Source: JAYPWI01 sp964629575
Lineage (GTDB): Bacteria > Actinomycetota > Acidimicrobiia > Acidimicrobiales > Poriferisodalaceae
DNA: 64,000 bases
Reading direction: 5' to 3'
NCBI GenBank assembly: GCA_964629575.1
Contig: CAZVUM010000019.1
Coordinates: 1 to 64,000, forward strand
Part shown: piece after piece, positions 41,296 to 51,059 of the stretch
How the letters are laid out: each line of letters starts with the position of its first letter
Position numbering within the stretch: position 1 is the stretch's first letter
The notes under the pieces: generated by a model
Database searches by the model: none
Told to the model about the DNA's origin: nothing
What the model saw: the letters and a program-made list of their open reading frames with translations, nothing else
Translations under genes and position numbers: made by a program

Positions 41296-42554
41296 ACGCC
41301 CCGAACAACAACACCCGCGAGCTCAAGGATCTCCTCAGGCGACCATCGGTGCGTCGCCTCCTGCTGTCGCGGGCCGCCGGCAACTCCGGGGCGGTGACGC
41401 TCGCGATCGCCAACGGGGTGTTCGTGTTCGGCATCACCGGGCGCGAGCTGGACCTCGGGCTGGTGGGTCTCGCGGAGTTCGCGCCCACGTTCCTGCTCGC
41501 GCCCTGGGCGGGATCGCTCGCCGACCGTCTGGATCGGCGGCGTATGGCCGCGATCGGCTACGTCGCCGAGGCGGCGGTCGCGATCACGATCGCCCTGTAC
41601 GCGGCAAGCGGCCGTACGGCGGTGTGGCCCATCTTCGCCCTGACCCTCTGCTACGGCACCGCGAGGGGCTTCGTGAACCCGCCGACGCGGGCCTTGCCCG
41701 CCAACGTCGTGTCGCGCGAGGAGCTACCCCGCCTCATCCCGCTGCTCTCGTTCGCATGGCAGGCCTCAGCGGTTGTCGCTCCCCTCTTGGCCTCAGCGGT
41801 TTACGGCCTCGGCCCCGAGTGGGCGTTCGTGAGCATCGCTGCACTTAACGTCTTCGCCGCGCTGACAATCAGTGGTGTCCAGTTGCGCGGCGATGTCGAT
41901 CCGCCCGAACAGCGGCGCGGGTTCCGCGTGGCGTTCGAGGGCCTGGCCCTGGTGCGACGCACCCCGCTCCTCCTCGCAGCCATCGGTCTCGACCTGTTCG
42001 CCGTGCTCCTCGGTGGTGTCATCGCGCTGGCACCGGCCATCTCCGATGAGCTCCTCGGAGCGAGCGAGAGCACCGCGTTCTGGATGCGCTCAGCGGGTGG
42101 GGTGGGCGCGGCCGCCACCGCGTATGCGCTCGCCAGACGGCCGATCACCCGAAAGGTGGGCCCGCGCCTGCTCCAGGCGGTGGCGGTCTTCGGCCTGCTG
42201 ACGATCGCGGTCGGCTTCAGCCGCAACCTCGTTCTCACGATCGCGTTGTTCGCAGCACTCGCCGCGGCCGACATGATCAGCGTGTTCGTCCGCGCCACGA
42301 TCGTGCCGCTGGCGACGCCGGACTCGCTGCGTGGCCGGGTCCTCGCCGTCGAAGCGGTGTTCATCGGGGCATCGAACGAGCTGGGGGCATTCGAATCCGG
42401 CATCACCGCCGAATGGATGGGGCTCCAGGCGGCCATCGTCGTGGCGGGCGCCGCCACGCTCGTGGTCGTCGCCGTCTTCGCGATCGCAGTACCCGACCTG
42501 CGCAGGCTGGACCGGTTCGAGGAAGTGACGCCGGCCGAGCCCGAGCCCAACTGA
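41292..42554 (+). CDS. MFS transporter (exporter-like)
   Basis: A 420-residue membrane protein with about twelve hydrophobic helices. The helix 2-3 loop reads SLADRLDRRRMA, the usual MFS signature, and TPDSLRGRVLAVEAVFIGASNELGAFESG near the C-terminal half matches the MFS_3 (enterobactin exporter EntS-like) group. The direction is therefore probably export; the substrate is unknown. The GTG start shares bases with the phosphatase stop. Confidence 0.86.
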   Translation: MNAPNNNTRELKDLLRRPSVRRLLLSRAAGNSGAVTLAIANGVFVFGITGRELDLGLVGLAEFAPTFLLAPWAGSLADRLDRRRMAAIGYVAEAAVAITIALYAASGRTAVWPIFALTLCYGTARGFVNPPTRALPANVVSREELPRLIPLLSFAWQASAVVAPLLASAVYGLGPEWAFVSIAALNVFAALTISGVQLRGDVDPPEQRRGFRVAFEGLALVRRTPLLLAAIGLDLFAVLLGGVIALAPAISDELLGASESTAFWMRSAGGVGAAATAYALARRPITRKVGPRLLQAVAVFGLLTIAVGFSRNLVLTIALFAALAAADMISVFVRATIVPLATPDSLRGRVLAVEAVFIGASNELGAFESGITAEWMGLQAAIVVAGAATLVVVAVFAIAVPDLRRLDRFEEVTPAEPEPN

Positions 42555-42618
42555 CCAGACGGGCACCTTCGGCACTACCGTCGAGACGGTCAGACACCGT
42601 GACCACGAGGAGGCCGTG

Positions 42619-43665
42619 ATGTTGGTCGAGCGAATCGAAGGCAAGTGGATCGACTGCTTCGCCCAGGTGTTCGGCATGTGCGCCATCGACGGCGAGCAGA
42701 CCGCGGCGATCCTGTCCGAAACACAGAGCCGTTCGGTCAACGTCAACCTGGCCGAGCTGGCGCTCGATCGTCTGGGCGTCACCCCGATTCACGTCGTTGT
42801 TCCCACCCCACGCCAGACCGCGCCGGTCCCGGTCCGCAGCACCGGCGCATCCGACGCAATCGCAGGCAACGCCGCCGTGATCGCTGCGCTGAGCGCCGTC
42901 GACTTCGTCGTCGACTGCACCGTCGAGGGCCTCCTCCACGCGGCCGAGCTTCCGGAGATCCTCTCCGCGGGCTCGCGCATCTTGATGGTGAGCAACGAGC
43001 ACCCCGAGGCTCTCGAACGACTGGCCCCCTCCTCGGACCTCGAGCCGAAGGTGAAGGTCGGCATCAAGCAGCTCATCGGTGCACGCGAGATGCACGTGAC
43101 CTCCGCGGCGGGCACCGACCTCACCGTCGACGTGAGCGAGGCACCCTGTGGCGGCGGCTGGGGCTACACCACGAGGCCGGGCACCATCAGCCACTGGCCA
43201 GGAGGGCTGTGCCTCGCGTTCCCCAAGGCGGGCACGGTCAACGGGCGCATCGTGATGGACCGGGCCGACATGAATCTCACCTTCAAGCGCTACGTGGAGT
43301 CGCCGGTCACCCTCACGATCGAGAACGACTACGTGGTCGAGGTCGCCGGCGACGGGACAGACGCCGCCCTCTTCCGGAGCTACACCGACGCCTGGGGCGA
43401 CGCCGAGGCGTACGCCACGAGCCACGTCGGGTGGGGCATGAACCCCGGCGCCCGGTGGGACACCTTGCCGCTGTACGACAAGAGCCAGACCAATGGCACC
43501 GAGCAGCGTGCGTTTGCGGGCAACTTCCTCTACTCAACCGGCGCCAACGAGCACGCCGGCCGCCACACCCTCGGCCACTTCGACCTGCCGATGCGCAACC
43601 ACACCGTCGAACTCGACGGCGATGCAGTGGTTGTCGAAGGCGTTCTTCAGGGTGACCTTGCCTGA
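42619..43665 (+). CDS. 2,5-dihydroxypyridine 5,6-dioxygenase-like (NicX/M29-like) iron dioxygenase
   Basis: A 348-residue protein of the NicX family, which opens the ring of 2,5-dihydroxypyridine in nicotinate breakdown. The C-terminal half is especially close to NicX as I remember it: SHVGWGMNPGARWDTLPLYD, RAFAGNFLYSTGAN and GHFDLPMRN. The three iron ligands of NicX (two His, one Asp) correspond to H in SHVGWG and H and D in GHFDLP, all present. Some relatives are labelled aminopeptidase because the fold is M29-like. ATG 42619 has AGGAGG 5 bases upstream. It overlaps the acyl-CoA ligase by 14 bases. Family is likely; the true substrate could be another hydroxylated heterocycle. Confidence 0.8.
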   Translation: MLVERIEGKWIDCFAQVFGMCAIDGEQTAAILSETQSRSVNVNLAELALDRLGVTPIHVVVPTPRQTAPVPVRSTGASDAIAGNAAVIAALSAVDFVVDCTVEGLLHAAELPEILSAGSRILMVSNEHPEALERLAPSSDLEPKVKVGIKQLIGAREMHVTSAAGTDLTVDVSEAPCGGGWGYTTRPGTISHWPGGLCLAFPKAGTVNGRIVMDRADMNLTFKRYVESPVTLTIENDYVVEVAGDGTDAALFRSYTDAWGDAEAYATSHVGWGMNPGARWDTLPLYDKSQTNGTEQRAFAGNFLYSTGANEHAGRHTLGHFDLPMRNHTVELDGDAVVVEGVLQGDLA

Positions 43666-45205
43666 GAAGCCAGACGGGACTCTCGGTCGGGATCTCGCGT
43701 CGTGGGTCGACCGCTGGGCCGACCACCGACCCGATGCGCTCGCTCTGGAGTTCGAAGGAGAGCGCACGACCTACGTCGAGCTCGCCGAGCGGATCGCACT
43801 CACTGCCGGGTGGTTGCACGAACAGGGAGTGGGGCACGGCCACCGCGTGGCGTGGCTTGCCCCCAACCGGCCGACCGCGCTCGAGCTGATGCTCGCGTGT
43901 TCGCGCCTCGGCGCGATCTTACTCCCCCTCAACAGCCGCCTCGCCGTGTCGGAGCACTCGTGGATCCTCGACGACGCCGATCCGACACTCGTGCTCGCCG
44001 ATCCGAGCTTCGCCGAGCACGCCGCCGCAGCCGCCGGCCGGCGCCCGGTCGCAGTCGTTGACGACGACGGCCTCCTCGACGGCCACGATCTGCTCGACGG
44101 CGACAGCCAAGCTCCACGCGTGGGTGAGAGACGCGATCCGGTGCTTCTCGCCTATACATCGGGTACGACCGGTCGTCCCAAAGGGGCCCTGTTGGACCAG
44201 GCCGCGATGTGGGCGAACGCCGTCAACGGCGCCCATGCCCACGATCTCGTCTCCAGCGATCGGATCCTCACGCTGCTGCCGCTGTTTCACGTCGGAGGCC
44301 TCAACATCCAGACCCTGCCCGCGCTGCACGCAGGGGCTGCCGTTCTCATCCACCGGGCGTTCGACCCTGGCCTGTTCCTCGCCGACGTCGAACGGTGGCA
44401 GCCGACGTGGTCGCTCCTGGTCCCTGCGACGCTGATCGCGGTGGCGCAGCACCCGCGCTTCGCGGACGCCGAGCTCGGGTCTCTGAAGGGGCTCATGACC
44501 GGATCCTCGACGGTTCCCGATGCGGTCACCCGGCCGTACTTCGAGCGCGGGATCGCGGTCGGTCAGGTGTATGGCTCCACCGAGACCGCACCCACCGCGA
44601 TCCATCTGCGCGCCGACGTTGCGGCAGCGCACCCCGGTTCGTGCGGCAAGCCCTCCACGACGTGCGAGGTGAGGCTGGTGGGCGACGACGGCACCGACGT
44701 GGCGCCCGGGCAGACAGGGGAGATCTGGGTTCGCGGTCCCAACGTGTTGCGCGAATACTGGCGCAACCCCGAGGCAACCGCAGAGGCACTCACCGACGGC
44801 TGGTTCCAGACGGGGGATGTGGGGCACGCGGACGACCACGGCTGGTTCCACATCGACGACCGCAAGAAGGACGTCGTGATCTCGGGCGGCGAGAACATCT
44901 ACCCCGCGGAGTTGGAGAACGTCCTCGGTGACATTGCCGGCCTCGTCGAGTCGACAGTGGTCGGCCGCGCCGACGACCGCTGGGGTGAGGTTCCGGTCGT
45001 GGTGGCCGTGCGCTCAGACGCCTCGGTCACCGACGACGACGTGCTCAGGGCCTTCGGCGGCCGACTCGCCCGGTTCAAACACCCCAAGGCCGTGATCTGG
45101 GTCGACTCGTTGCCCCGCAACGTGATGGGCAAGGTGTTGAAGCACGAGGTCCGCGACCAGATCGCCGAGGCCAGCACCGGCGACACCGGCAACGCGGTCA
45201 GCTGA
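43652..45205 (+). CDS. AMP-dependent acyl-CoA synthetase/ligase
   Basis: A 517-residue ANL-superfamily ligase that activates a carboxylic acid to its CoA thioester via an adenylate. The P-loop-like LLAYTSGTTGRPKG, GQVYGSTETAPT, WFQTGDVG and the C-terminal lysine region NVMGKVLK are intact. It is closest in style to long-chain or aromatic acid:CoA ligases. GTG 43652 lies inside the end of the NicX-like gene, so the two are coupled. That suggests the ligase acts on an acid made from ring cleavage; this is inference. Confidence 0.9.
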   Translation: MTLPEKPDGTLGRDLASWVDRWADHRPDALALEFEGERTTYVELAERIALTAGWLHEQGVGHGHRVAWLAPNRPTALELMLACSRLGAILLPLNSRLAVSEHSWILDDADPTLVLADPSFAEHAAAAAGRRPVAVVDDDGLLDGHDLLDGDSQAPRVGERRDPVLLAYTSGTTGRPKGALLDQAAMWANAVNGAHAHDLVSSDRILTLLPLFHVGGLNIQTLPALHAGAAVLIHRAFDPGLFLADVERWQPTWSLLVPATLIAVAQHPRFADAELGSLKGLMTGSSTVPDAVTRPYFERGIAVGQVYGSTETAPTAIHLRADVAAAHPGSCGKPSTTCEVRLVGDDGTDVAPGQTGEIWVRGPNVLREYWRNPEATAEALTDGWFQTGDVGHADDHGWFHIDDRKKDVVISGGENIYPAELENVLGDIAGLVESTVVGRADDRWGEVPVVVAVRSDASVTDDDVLRAFGGRLARFKHPKAVIWVDSLPRNVMGKVLKHEVRDQIAEASTGDTGNAVS

Positions 45206-45253
45206 GATCGGTCACGCTCAAGTCGGGAGCCCGGTTCTGCCGATGACGACTGC

Positions 45254-45592
45254 GTGAGCATTGACAACGACGCCCCCATCGACGAGCTCCCCGAGCTCGA
45301 GTTTCACGAAGTCACGACCTCCGATGGTCCATCGGCCCGTGCGGTGATCGCGATCGCCGCCGTGTGCGGTCTGGCCCTCCTCTACGGGACGTTCAACGCG
45401 GTCACCGGCAACCTGGGGATGGTCACGCTCCTCGTCGTGCTCCTCGGCATCGTGGGCCTGGTCGTCGCGTACAAGAAGATGGACGCCGCAGAGGGCGGCG
45501 AACTGAAGGAGCTGCGCGACAAGCTGCTCACCCGCAGTGGCCCCGTCCCGGAGCCGAGCGTGCGCATCAGCGGGAGCCTCCTCGACATCTGA
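45254..45592 (+). CDS. Small two-helix membrane protein of unknown function
   Basis: A 112-residue protein. An acidic N-terminus (about 30 residues) is followed by two hydrophobic segments, VIAIAAVCGLALLYGTF and MVTLLVVLLGIVGLVVAY, and a charged tail. No family recognised. It has a GTG start, no Shine-Dalgarno and no clear -10. It is placed between the ligase and the beta-galactosidase gene on the same strand. Confidence 0.6.
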   Translation: MSIDNDAPIDELPELEFHEVTTSDGPSARAVIAIAAVCGLALLYGTFNAVTGNLGMVTLLVVLLGIVGLVVAYKKMDAAEGGELKELRDKLLTRSGPVPEPSVRISGSLLDI

Positions 45593-45644
45593 CGGGGGTA
45601 CCGCAGCGCTGGCAGGTGACGCGGGCACGGCGCCGGCCGACTCG

Positions 45645-45650
45645 TACCAT
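45645..45650 (+). promoter_or_regulatory. -10 hexamer TACCAT
   Basis: It ends 6 bases before the GTG chosen as the beta-galactosidase start. Confidence 0.5.
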
Positions 45651-45656
45651 GCGATC

Positions 45657-48600
45657 GTGGCCGAATCCCCTCCCACTGCATGGTGGCTCGACCCTCGGGT
45701 CGTGGAGATCAACCGCCTTCCGATGTCGGCGGTCACCCCACCACCCGACGCGTTCCCGCTCGACCGAGACTGGACGTTCCGTCTGCTCGATCGACCCGAG
45801 GACTTCGACCCTGGGTGGCTCGACCCCGGCGCTGTCGAGGCGGATAGCGAGGCCTGGAGCCCTGTCGAAGTCCCCACCAACTGGCAACTCACCCCAGCGG
45901 GAGCCGGCGACCCGCCGATCTACACCAACGTCCAGTACCCGTGGCCGGCCGACCCGCCGCAGGTGCCCGACGAGAACCCGACGGGCGTCTACCGGGTCGG
46001 GTTCGACATGGGCGAAGCCATGCTCGCCCTCGACGATCAGCACCTCGTCACCTTCGAAGGTGTCGACAGCGCGTTCGACCTCTGGTGCAACGGTCAGTTC
46101 GTCGGAGCCTCGACCGACAGCCGACTCGACGCCACCTTCGATCTGACATCAACCCTGCGGGCGGGAGACAACCTCCTCGTGGTGCGGGTGACGCGCTGGA
46201 GCGCGTCGAGCTACCTCGAAGACCAGGATCACTGGTGGCTGTCTGGCATCCATCGACCGGTCACGCTGTGGCACCGGCCTGCCGTCCACCTGGCAGACCT
46301 CCACATCGAGACACCGTTCGATCGCACGGCCGTCAACGCTCACCTCCGCGTCCGCGCCCGGGTCGGGGGCGACTGCGCCGGCCATCGGGTGCGCATCCGC
46401 TGCGCGACCCCCACCTCCACCGACCTCGTCGACCAGACAGTGGGCATCGAGGGCGACCTCGCGTCGCTCAACCACCAGGTGGGCCCAGTGAGACGCTGGT
46501 TCGCCGAAGACCCGTATCTCCATTCCATCACCGTCGACGTCCAGGACTCCGAGGGTCGAGTGGTCGACGGGCGCACGATCCGCGCGGGTTTCCGCGACGT
46601 CCGTGTCGAAAACGGCGCGCTCCTGATCAACGGCACCCCGACCGAGATCCGTGGGGTCAACCGCCACGATCACGATCCCGACAGCGGCAAGGTCGTGGAC
46701 GACGACTCACTCCGACGCGACCTGGTGTTGATGAAGCAACACAACATCAACGCGGTGCGCACCGCCCACTATCCCAACCGGCGACGCTTTCTGGAGCTGT
46801 GCGACCAGCTGGGGATGTACGTCTTCGACGAGGCCAACAACGAATCCCACGGCGTGTGGGACGTCCTGCCCAACGACCCGGACTGGACGTCCCAGATCCT
46901 CGCACGCTGCGAACGAATGGTCGCACGGGACCGGAACCACCCCTCGGTGATCGCATGGAGTCTCGGCAACGAGTGTGGCTGGGGACCGGGCCTCGAAGAG
47001 GCCGCTGCCTCCGTCGGCGACGCCGACCCTTCCCGCCCGATCCACTACCACCCCGCCGACCACCGGCCAGAGGTGGGGATCATCGCGCCCATGTACCCCT
47101 CCGTCGACGAACTGGAGAGGCTGGCCGGCCTCGACGACGACCGGCCCATCATCGCGTGTGAGTACGCACACTCGATGGGCAACAGCACGGGCAACCTCGC
47201 CGAGTACTGGGACCTCATCCGCGCCACTCGACGGCTCGCTGGTGGCTTCATCTGGGACTGGGTCGATCAGGGCCTCAGGCGCCGCGGCACGCCGGAGGAT
47301 CCCGAGCGGGAGTGGTGGGCCTATGGAGGCGACTTCGGAGACGAACCCAACGACGCCGCGTTCTGCTGCAACGGGCTGGTGTCGCCCGACCGCGAGCCGC
47401 ACCCCGCTCTCGCCGAGGTGAAGCACCACTACAGCCCCATCGGGATCTCGGGCTCACGGCCGGACGAGGTCGTCATCGAGAACCGCCACCAGTTCCTCGA
47501 CCTGGGTGTCTACCGCTTCGACTGGCATCTCGAGACGGACGGTTACGTCGTTCAGTCGGGAACGGTCGACCCAGGCGTCGTGCGCGCTGGTCACCGAACC
47601 GTGATCGACGTCCCGGTGGACCGCACCGGCCTGGACAGGGGTCAGAGGCATTGGCTGACGGTCGAGGCTCGCCGACGCAACCGAACCACCTGGGCCGAAG
47701 CCGAACACAGCGTCGTGTTCCATCAGCTCGAGGTGCAGGGCACGACCGGGGGTCGCCGGACCTCGGAGACCCGGAGGCCCGAGGCGGACATCGACGTGGA
47801 GTTCTCCGACGAGACGGGTGGACTGTCGAGCCTGGTCGTCCACGGCAACCAGCTCCTGACCGCTCCCACCGAGCCGTGGCTCACCCGTCCGCTCACCGAG
47901 AACGACGACGCCCGCTTCGGACCCGAGAGAGCCGCCGAGCGCTGGGCCGCCGCGGGCTATGACCGCCTCGACCTGATCGTCCGTTCCTCCGCCGACGTCC
48001 CGGGCGGCAGGGAGAGCAACGTCCTGTTGCGGTGCGAGGACTCCGGCGTGACGTTTCGCGTTCGCACAACTGTCGCGAGGACAGACGGTTACGTGGTGGT
48101 CACGACGTCCTTCGCTCCCACCGCGGGATGCCCGCCGCACCTCCCCCACCTGCCGCGACTCGGCCATCGCCTCCTGCTGACGCGCTCTCTGACCGAGCTG
48201 GACTATCTCGGCCGCGGGCCGGGGGAGACCTATTCCGATCGGTGCCTCGGCCAACGCTTCGGACTTTGGACGGGCCGCTTCGACGCCCAGCGGTTCCCCT
48301 ACGTCGTCCCCCAGGAGAGCGGAAATCACCACGCGGTCCGCTGGGCATCGCTCCGCACGGAGGGTGGTCTCGGCGTCGTTGTCTTCGGCGACGGGCCCCT
48401 CGACGTCAACGCCGGTGTGCACGACGAGCGTGCGATCAACGCAGCCCGCCACGACCACGAGCTCGTCGAAGACGATGCCGTCCACCTCCACGTCGATCAT
48501 CGTCACAGCGGCGTCGGCAACGGGAGCTGTGGCCCCGGCGTGCTCGAACGTCACCGGGTTCCCGCCATTGCGACGAAGTGGCGATTCGCGATCGGTCCAC

Positions 48601-48677
48601 TGAGCGGAGGGGCCGATCCAGGGGTCGTCGCCGGCAACGGGATCCCCGGGTCGCCCGCGACCCTCACCCTGCTGTAG
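45657..48677 (+). CDS. lacZ: Glycoside hydrolase family 2 beta-galactosidase
   Basis: A full-length LacZ-type enzyme of 1006 residues. The N-terminal sugar-binding domain contains VPTNWQ and YTNVQYPWP, the TIM barrel carries the acid/base glutamate in AWSLGNECGWG and the nucleophile glutamate in CEYAHSMGNSTGN, and the C-terminal Bgal_small_N domain has YLGRGPGETYSDR. It hydrolyses beta-galactosides; no signal peptide, so it acts in the cytoplasm. GTG 45657 was chosen because it follows TACCAT by 6 bases and fits homolog length. No sugar transporter or regulator is adjacent. Confidence 0.93.
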   Translation: MAESPPTAWWLDPRVVEINRLPMSAVTPPPDAFPLDRDWTFRLLDRPEDFDPGWLDPGAVEADSEAWSPVEVPTNWQLTPAGAGDPPIYTNVQYPWPADPPQVPDENPTGVYRVGFDMGEAMLALDDQHLVTFEGVDSAFDLWCNGQFVGASTDSRLDATFDLTSTLRAGDNLLVVRVTRWSASSYLEDQDHWWLSGIHRPVTLWHRPAVHLADLHIETPFDRTAVNAHLRVRARVGGDCAGHRVRIRCATPTSTDLVDQTVGIEGDLASLNHQVGPVRRWFAEDPYLHSITVDVQDSEGRVVDGRTIRAGFRDVRVENGALLINGTPTEIRGVNRHDHDPDSGKVVDDDSLRRDLVLMKQHNINAVRTAHYPNRRRFLELCDQLGMYVFDEANNESHGVWDVLPNDPDWTSQILARCERMVARDRNHPSVIAWSLGNECGWGPGLEEAAASVGDADPSRPIHYHPADHRPEVGIIAPMYPSVDELERLAGLDDDRPIIACEYAHSMGNSTGNLAEYWDLIRATRRLAGGFIWDWVDQGLRRRGTPEDPEREWWAYGGDFGDEPNDAAFCCNGLVSPDREPHPALAEVKHHYSPIGISGSRPDEVVIENRHQFLDLGVYRFDWHLETDGYVVQSGTVDPGVVRAGHRTVIDVPVDRTGLDRGQRHWLTVEARRRNRTTWAEAEHSVVFHQLEVQGTTGGRRTSETRRPEADIDVEFSDETGGLSSLVVHGNQLLTAPTEPWLTRPLTENDDARFGPERAAERWAAAGYDRLDLIVRSSADVPGGRESNVLLRCEDSGVTFRVRTTVARTDGYVVVTTSFAPTAGCPPHLPHLPRLGHRLLLTRSLTELDYLGRGPGETYSDRCLGQRFGLWTGRFDAQRFPYVVPQESGNHHAVRWASLRTEGGLGVVVFGDGPLDVNAGVHDERAINAARHDHELVEDDAVHLHVDHRHSGVGNGSCGPGVLERHRVPAIATKWRFAIGPLSGGADPGVVAGNGIPGSPATLTLL

Positions 48678-48686
48678 ACCCGGGGC

Positions 48687-49085
48687 ATGCCGCTCGGACA
48701 TCTCGGACTCAACGTGTCGGACCTCGAGGCAGCACGGGCGTACTACGACGCGCTGATGCCCCTCCTCGGATACGAGCCCTTCCTGTCCGATCACGACCAG
48801 TTCGCCTACCGCCCCAGCGAGGGCAAGGTGGGTACGTATCTGTTCTTCTACCCGGCTCTCGTCGACAGCGACTACTCCCCCGATGCCGCCGGGCTCCAGC
48901 ACCTCGCGTTCATGGTCAGGACCAGGGCGGAGGTCGGCGCAGCGCTCGCCGCCGCGACCGAACTCGGTTCGGCGACCGTCCACGCGCCCCAGGAGTGGCC
49001 GCAGTACCCGCCGCCCTACTACGCGGCGTTCTGGACCGGACCGGACGGCGTGACCATCGAAGCCGTGTGCCACCGCGCGCCATGA
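48687..49085 (+). CDS. VOC (glyoxalase/bleomycin-resistance fold) protein
   Basis: A 132-residue single-domain VOC protein. The N-terminal LGHLGLNVSDLEAARAYY and the middle GLQHLAFMV each supply a possible metal-binding histidine, and the C-terminal DGVTIEAVCH the glutamate. The fold hosts lyases, isomerases and dioxygenases, so the reaction is undetermined. It starts at ATG 48687, 9 bases after the beta-galactosidase stop. Confidence 0.82.
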   Translation: MPLGHLGLNVSDLEAARAYYDALMPLLGYEPFLSDHDQFAYRPSEGKVGTYLFFYPALVDSDYSPDAAGLQHLAFMVRTRAEVGAALAAATELGSATVHAPQEWPQYPPPYYAAFWTGPDGVTIEAVCHRAP

Positions 49086-49113
49086 CCGCAACCCAACAAC
49101 ACGAGGAATCCGC

Positions 49114-50025
49114 ATGAGCGCACCACCAACTCCCGTCGCCTTCGTCGGGTTGGGAGTCATGGGCTACCCGATGGCCGGTCATCTCCAGTCGGCATTTCAC
49201 CCCACCACCGTGTTCAACCGCACGACGGCAAAGGCCGTCGAGTGGGCGGATCAACACGGGGGCCTGGTGGCCGAGACCCCGCGCGAAGCCGCCGACGGCG
49301 CTGCAATCGTCTTCCTGTGTGTCGGGGCAGACGACGACGTCCGTGCGGTCGTGTACGGGGACGACGGCGTGCTCGCTGCGATGGAACCGGGTTCGGTGCT
49401 CGTGGATCACACGACCGCATCAGCCGACCTGGCGATCGAGCTCGACGGGCGGTGCCGAGAGAACGGCGTGGGCTTCGTCGACGGCCCGGTGTCGGGAGGC
49501 CAGGCCGGCGCCGAGAACGGCGTTCTGACGGTGATGTGCGGCGGCGCACAGGAGCACTTCGAGGTCGCGGCCCCGGTGATCGATGCCTACAGCCGCGCGT
49601 GCACGCTGATCGGGCCGGCGGGCTCGGGCCAGCTGACCAAGATGGTGAACCAGATCTGCATCGCCGGGCTGGTTCAGGCCCTGTCGGAGGGCCTCGAGTT
49701 CGGTCGACGATCAGGCCTCGATCTCGAGCTGGTCCTCGACACCATCTCGAAGGGTGCCGCGGGCAGCTGGCAGATGGAGAACCGCGGCCAGACGATGATG
49801 CGCGACGAGTTCGAGTTCGGGTTCGCCGTCGATTGGATGCGCAAAGATCTCGGAATCGTCCTCCGCGAGGCGGAGCGCACCGGAGCTCCACTACCGATCA
49901 CGGCGATCGTGGACCAGTACTACAAGGCGGTCCAGCAACGCGGCGGGGGGCGCTGGGACACGAGCAGTCTGATCGCCCTCCTGCGCGGGGCCGGCCCGGC
50001 CGAGGGCGACGGCAAAGACGCCTGA
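49114..50025 (+). CDS. NAD(P)-dependent beta-hydroxyacid dehydrogenase (3-hydroxyisobutyrate dehydrogenase-like)
   Basis: A 303-residue oxidoreductase. The N-terminal FVGLGVMGYPMAGHL is the GxGxMG cofactor motif, GPVSGGQAGAENGVLTVMCGG is the substrate-binding loop, and the catalytic lysine is in LTKMVNQ. The family includes 3-hydroxyisobutyrate, tartronate semialdehyde and 6-phosphogluconate-like dehydrogenases; this one cannot be narrowed further. ATG 49114 has GAGGAA 6 bases upstream. Confidence 0.88.
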   Translation: MSAPPTPVAFVGLGVMGYPMAGHLQSAFHPTTVFNRTTAKAVEWADQHGGLVAETPREAADGAAIVFLCVGADDDVRAVVYGDDGVLAAMEPGSVLVDHTTASADLAIELDGRCRENGVGFVDGPVSGGQAGAENGVLTVMCGGAQEHFEVAAPVIDAYSRACTLIGPAGSGQLTKMVNQICIAGLVQALSEGLEFGRRSGLDLELVLDTISKGAAGSWQMENRGQTMMRDEFEFGFAVDWMRKDLGIVLREAERTGAPLPITAIVDQYYKAVQQRGGGRWDTSSLIALLRGAGPAEGDGKDA

Positions 50026-50066
50026 ACACGGCTTGACCCGGTCGCCGACCGGCCGACCGGCCCCAA

Positions 50067-51059
50067 GTGTCCGACCACGCCTCCGCGACGCTGCCCGGCC
50101 TCGGGGGTTTCTTGCCTCTCGAGCTGCCCGAGCCCGCGCATGAGAATCGACTGCCCCTGCCGGCCGGTGGTTCGCTGATCAACACGGGGCGGAACGCCCT
50201 TCTGTTCATCGCTCAGGCCCTCGACGCCCAGCGGGTGCACCTGCCGGTTCTGGGATGCGACTCGCTCGCCGTGCCCCTACGACGGGCGGGCATCGCGGTG
50301 GACTGGTACCGATGCGGCCGCGATCTCCTTCCCTTCGAGCTCCCGCGCGCCCGCCCCGGCGAGCTCGTCGTGGTCACCGACATGTTCGGGCTCGTGCGAG
50401 AACACGTCGAATGCATCGCAGACAGCCATCCCGGAGTCGTTCTCGATCTCACCCACTCGGTTCTCGACGCCGTCGAGACCTCGGCCCCCTGGTTCGCGTC
50501 GTACCGCAAGACCGCCGGCCTCGCCGACGGGGCACTCGCGGTCGTCCACGGCATCCAGAACTGCGAACTCGAGCGCGACACGTCGACAGATCGCTATCTC
50601 CCCCGCCTCGAGAGGATCGATCGCAGTCCTGAGGCGGCGCTCGAGTCGATGAGGAACGTGGAGGCCGGGCTCGACGCGGTCCCGCTCCGCGCGATGTCGT
50701 GCCTCACCGAACGGCTCCTGTCCTCGATCGATCGCGATGACGTGGCCCGGCGGCGGATCCGAAACGCCGGCCTCTACGACGACCTGTTGACGCCACTGGG
50801 ACTCCGTTCGTCGGGTCGCTCCCCGGGAACACCGTTCAGCTGGCCCCTCCTTGGCGGCGAGCCCGGACTCGCCCGCCGACTTCACGAGCTCGGTGTCTAC
50901 GTCCCGGTGCTCTGGCCGGACGTCGCCCAGCGGGTCGGCCCCCGCTCCGACGAGGCGTGGGTCGTCGATCACCTGGTCCACCTCCCCGTCGACCAGCACC
51001 TCACGATTCTCGACATCGGCGAAGTGGCGCGCCGCGTTCAACTGGCGGTTGCAACATGA
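50067..51059 (+). CDS. DegT/DnrJ-like aminotransferase-fold protein, diverged
   Basis: A 330-residue protein with the layout of a type I PLP aminotransferase of sugar/polysaccharide clusters. Seen: LINTGRNALLFIAQ as the cofactor phosphate region, VVVTDMFGL, a VVLDLTHS strand where the PLP aspartate sits, and ASYRKTAGLADGA with a lysine at the Schiff-base position. Similarity to classical DegT proteins is faint, so activity is uncertain. GTG 50067 is the start used. It overlaps the sulfotransferase fusion by 3 bases (ATGA) and heads a four-gene cluster. Confidence 0.6.
   Translation: MSDHASATLPGLGGFLPLELPEPAHENRLPLPAGGSLINTGRNALLFIAQALDAQRVHLPVLGCDSLAVPLRRAGIAVDWYRCGRDLLPFELPRARPGELVVVTDMFGLVREHVECIADSHPGVVLDLTHSVLDAVETSAPWFASYRKTAGLADGALAVVHGIQNCELERDTSTDRYLPRLERIDRSPEAALESMRNVEAGLDAVPLRAMSCLTERLLSSIDRDDVARRRIRNAGLYDDLLTPLGLRSSGRSPGTPFSWPLLGGEPGLARRLHELGVYVPVLWPDVAQRVGPRSDEAWVVDHLVHLPVDQHLTILDIGEVARRVQLAVAT

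Noticed and set aside
42577..42590. Short palindrome ACCGTCGAGACGGT as a terminator
   Set aside because: The stem is only six pairs with no T-tract, and it may simply overlap a promoter hexamer.
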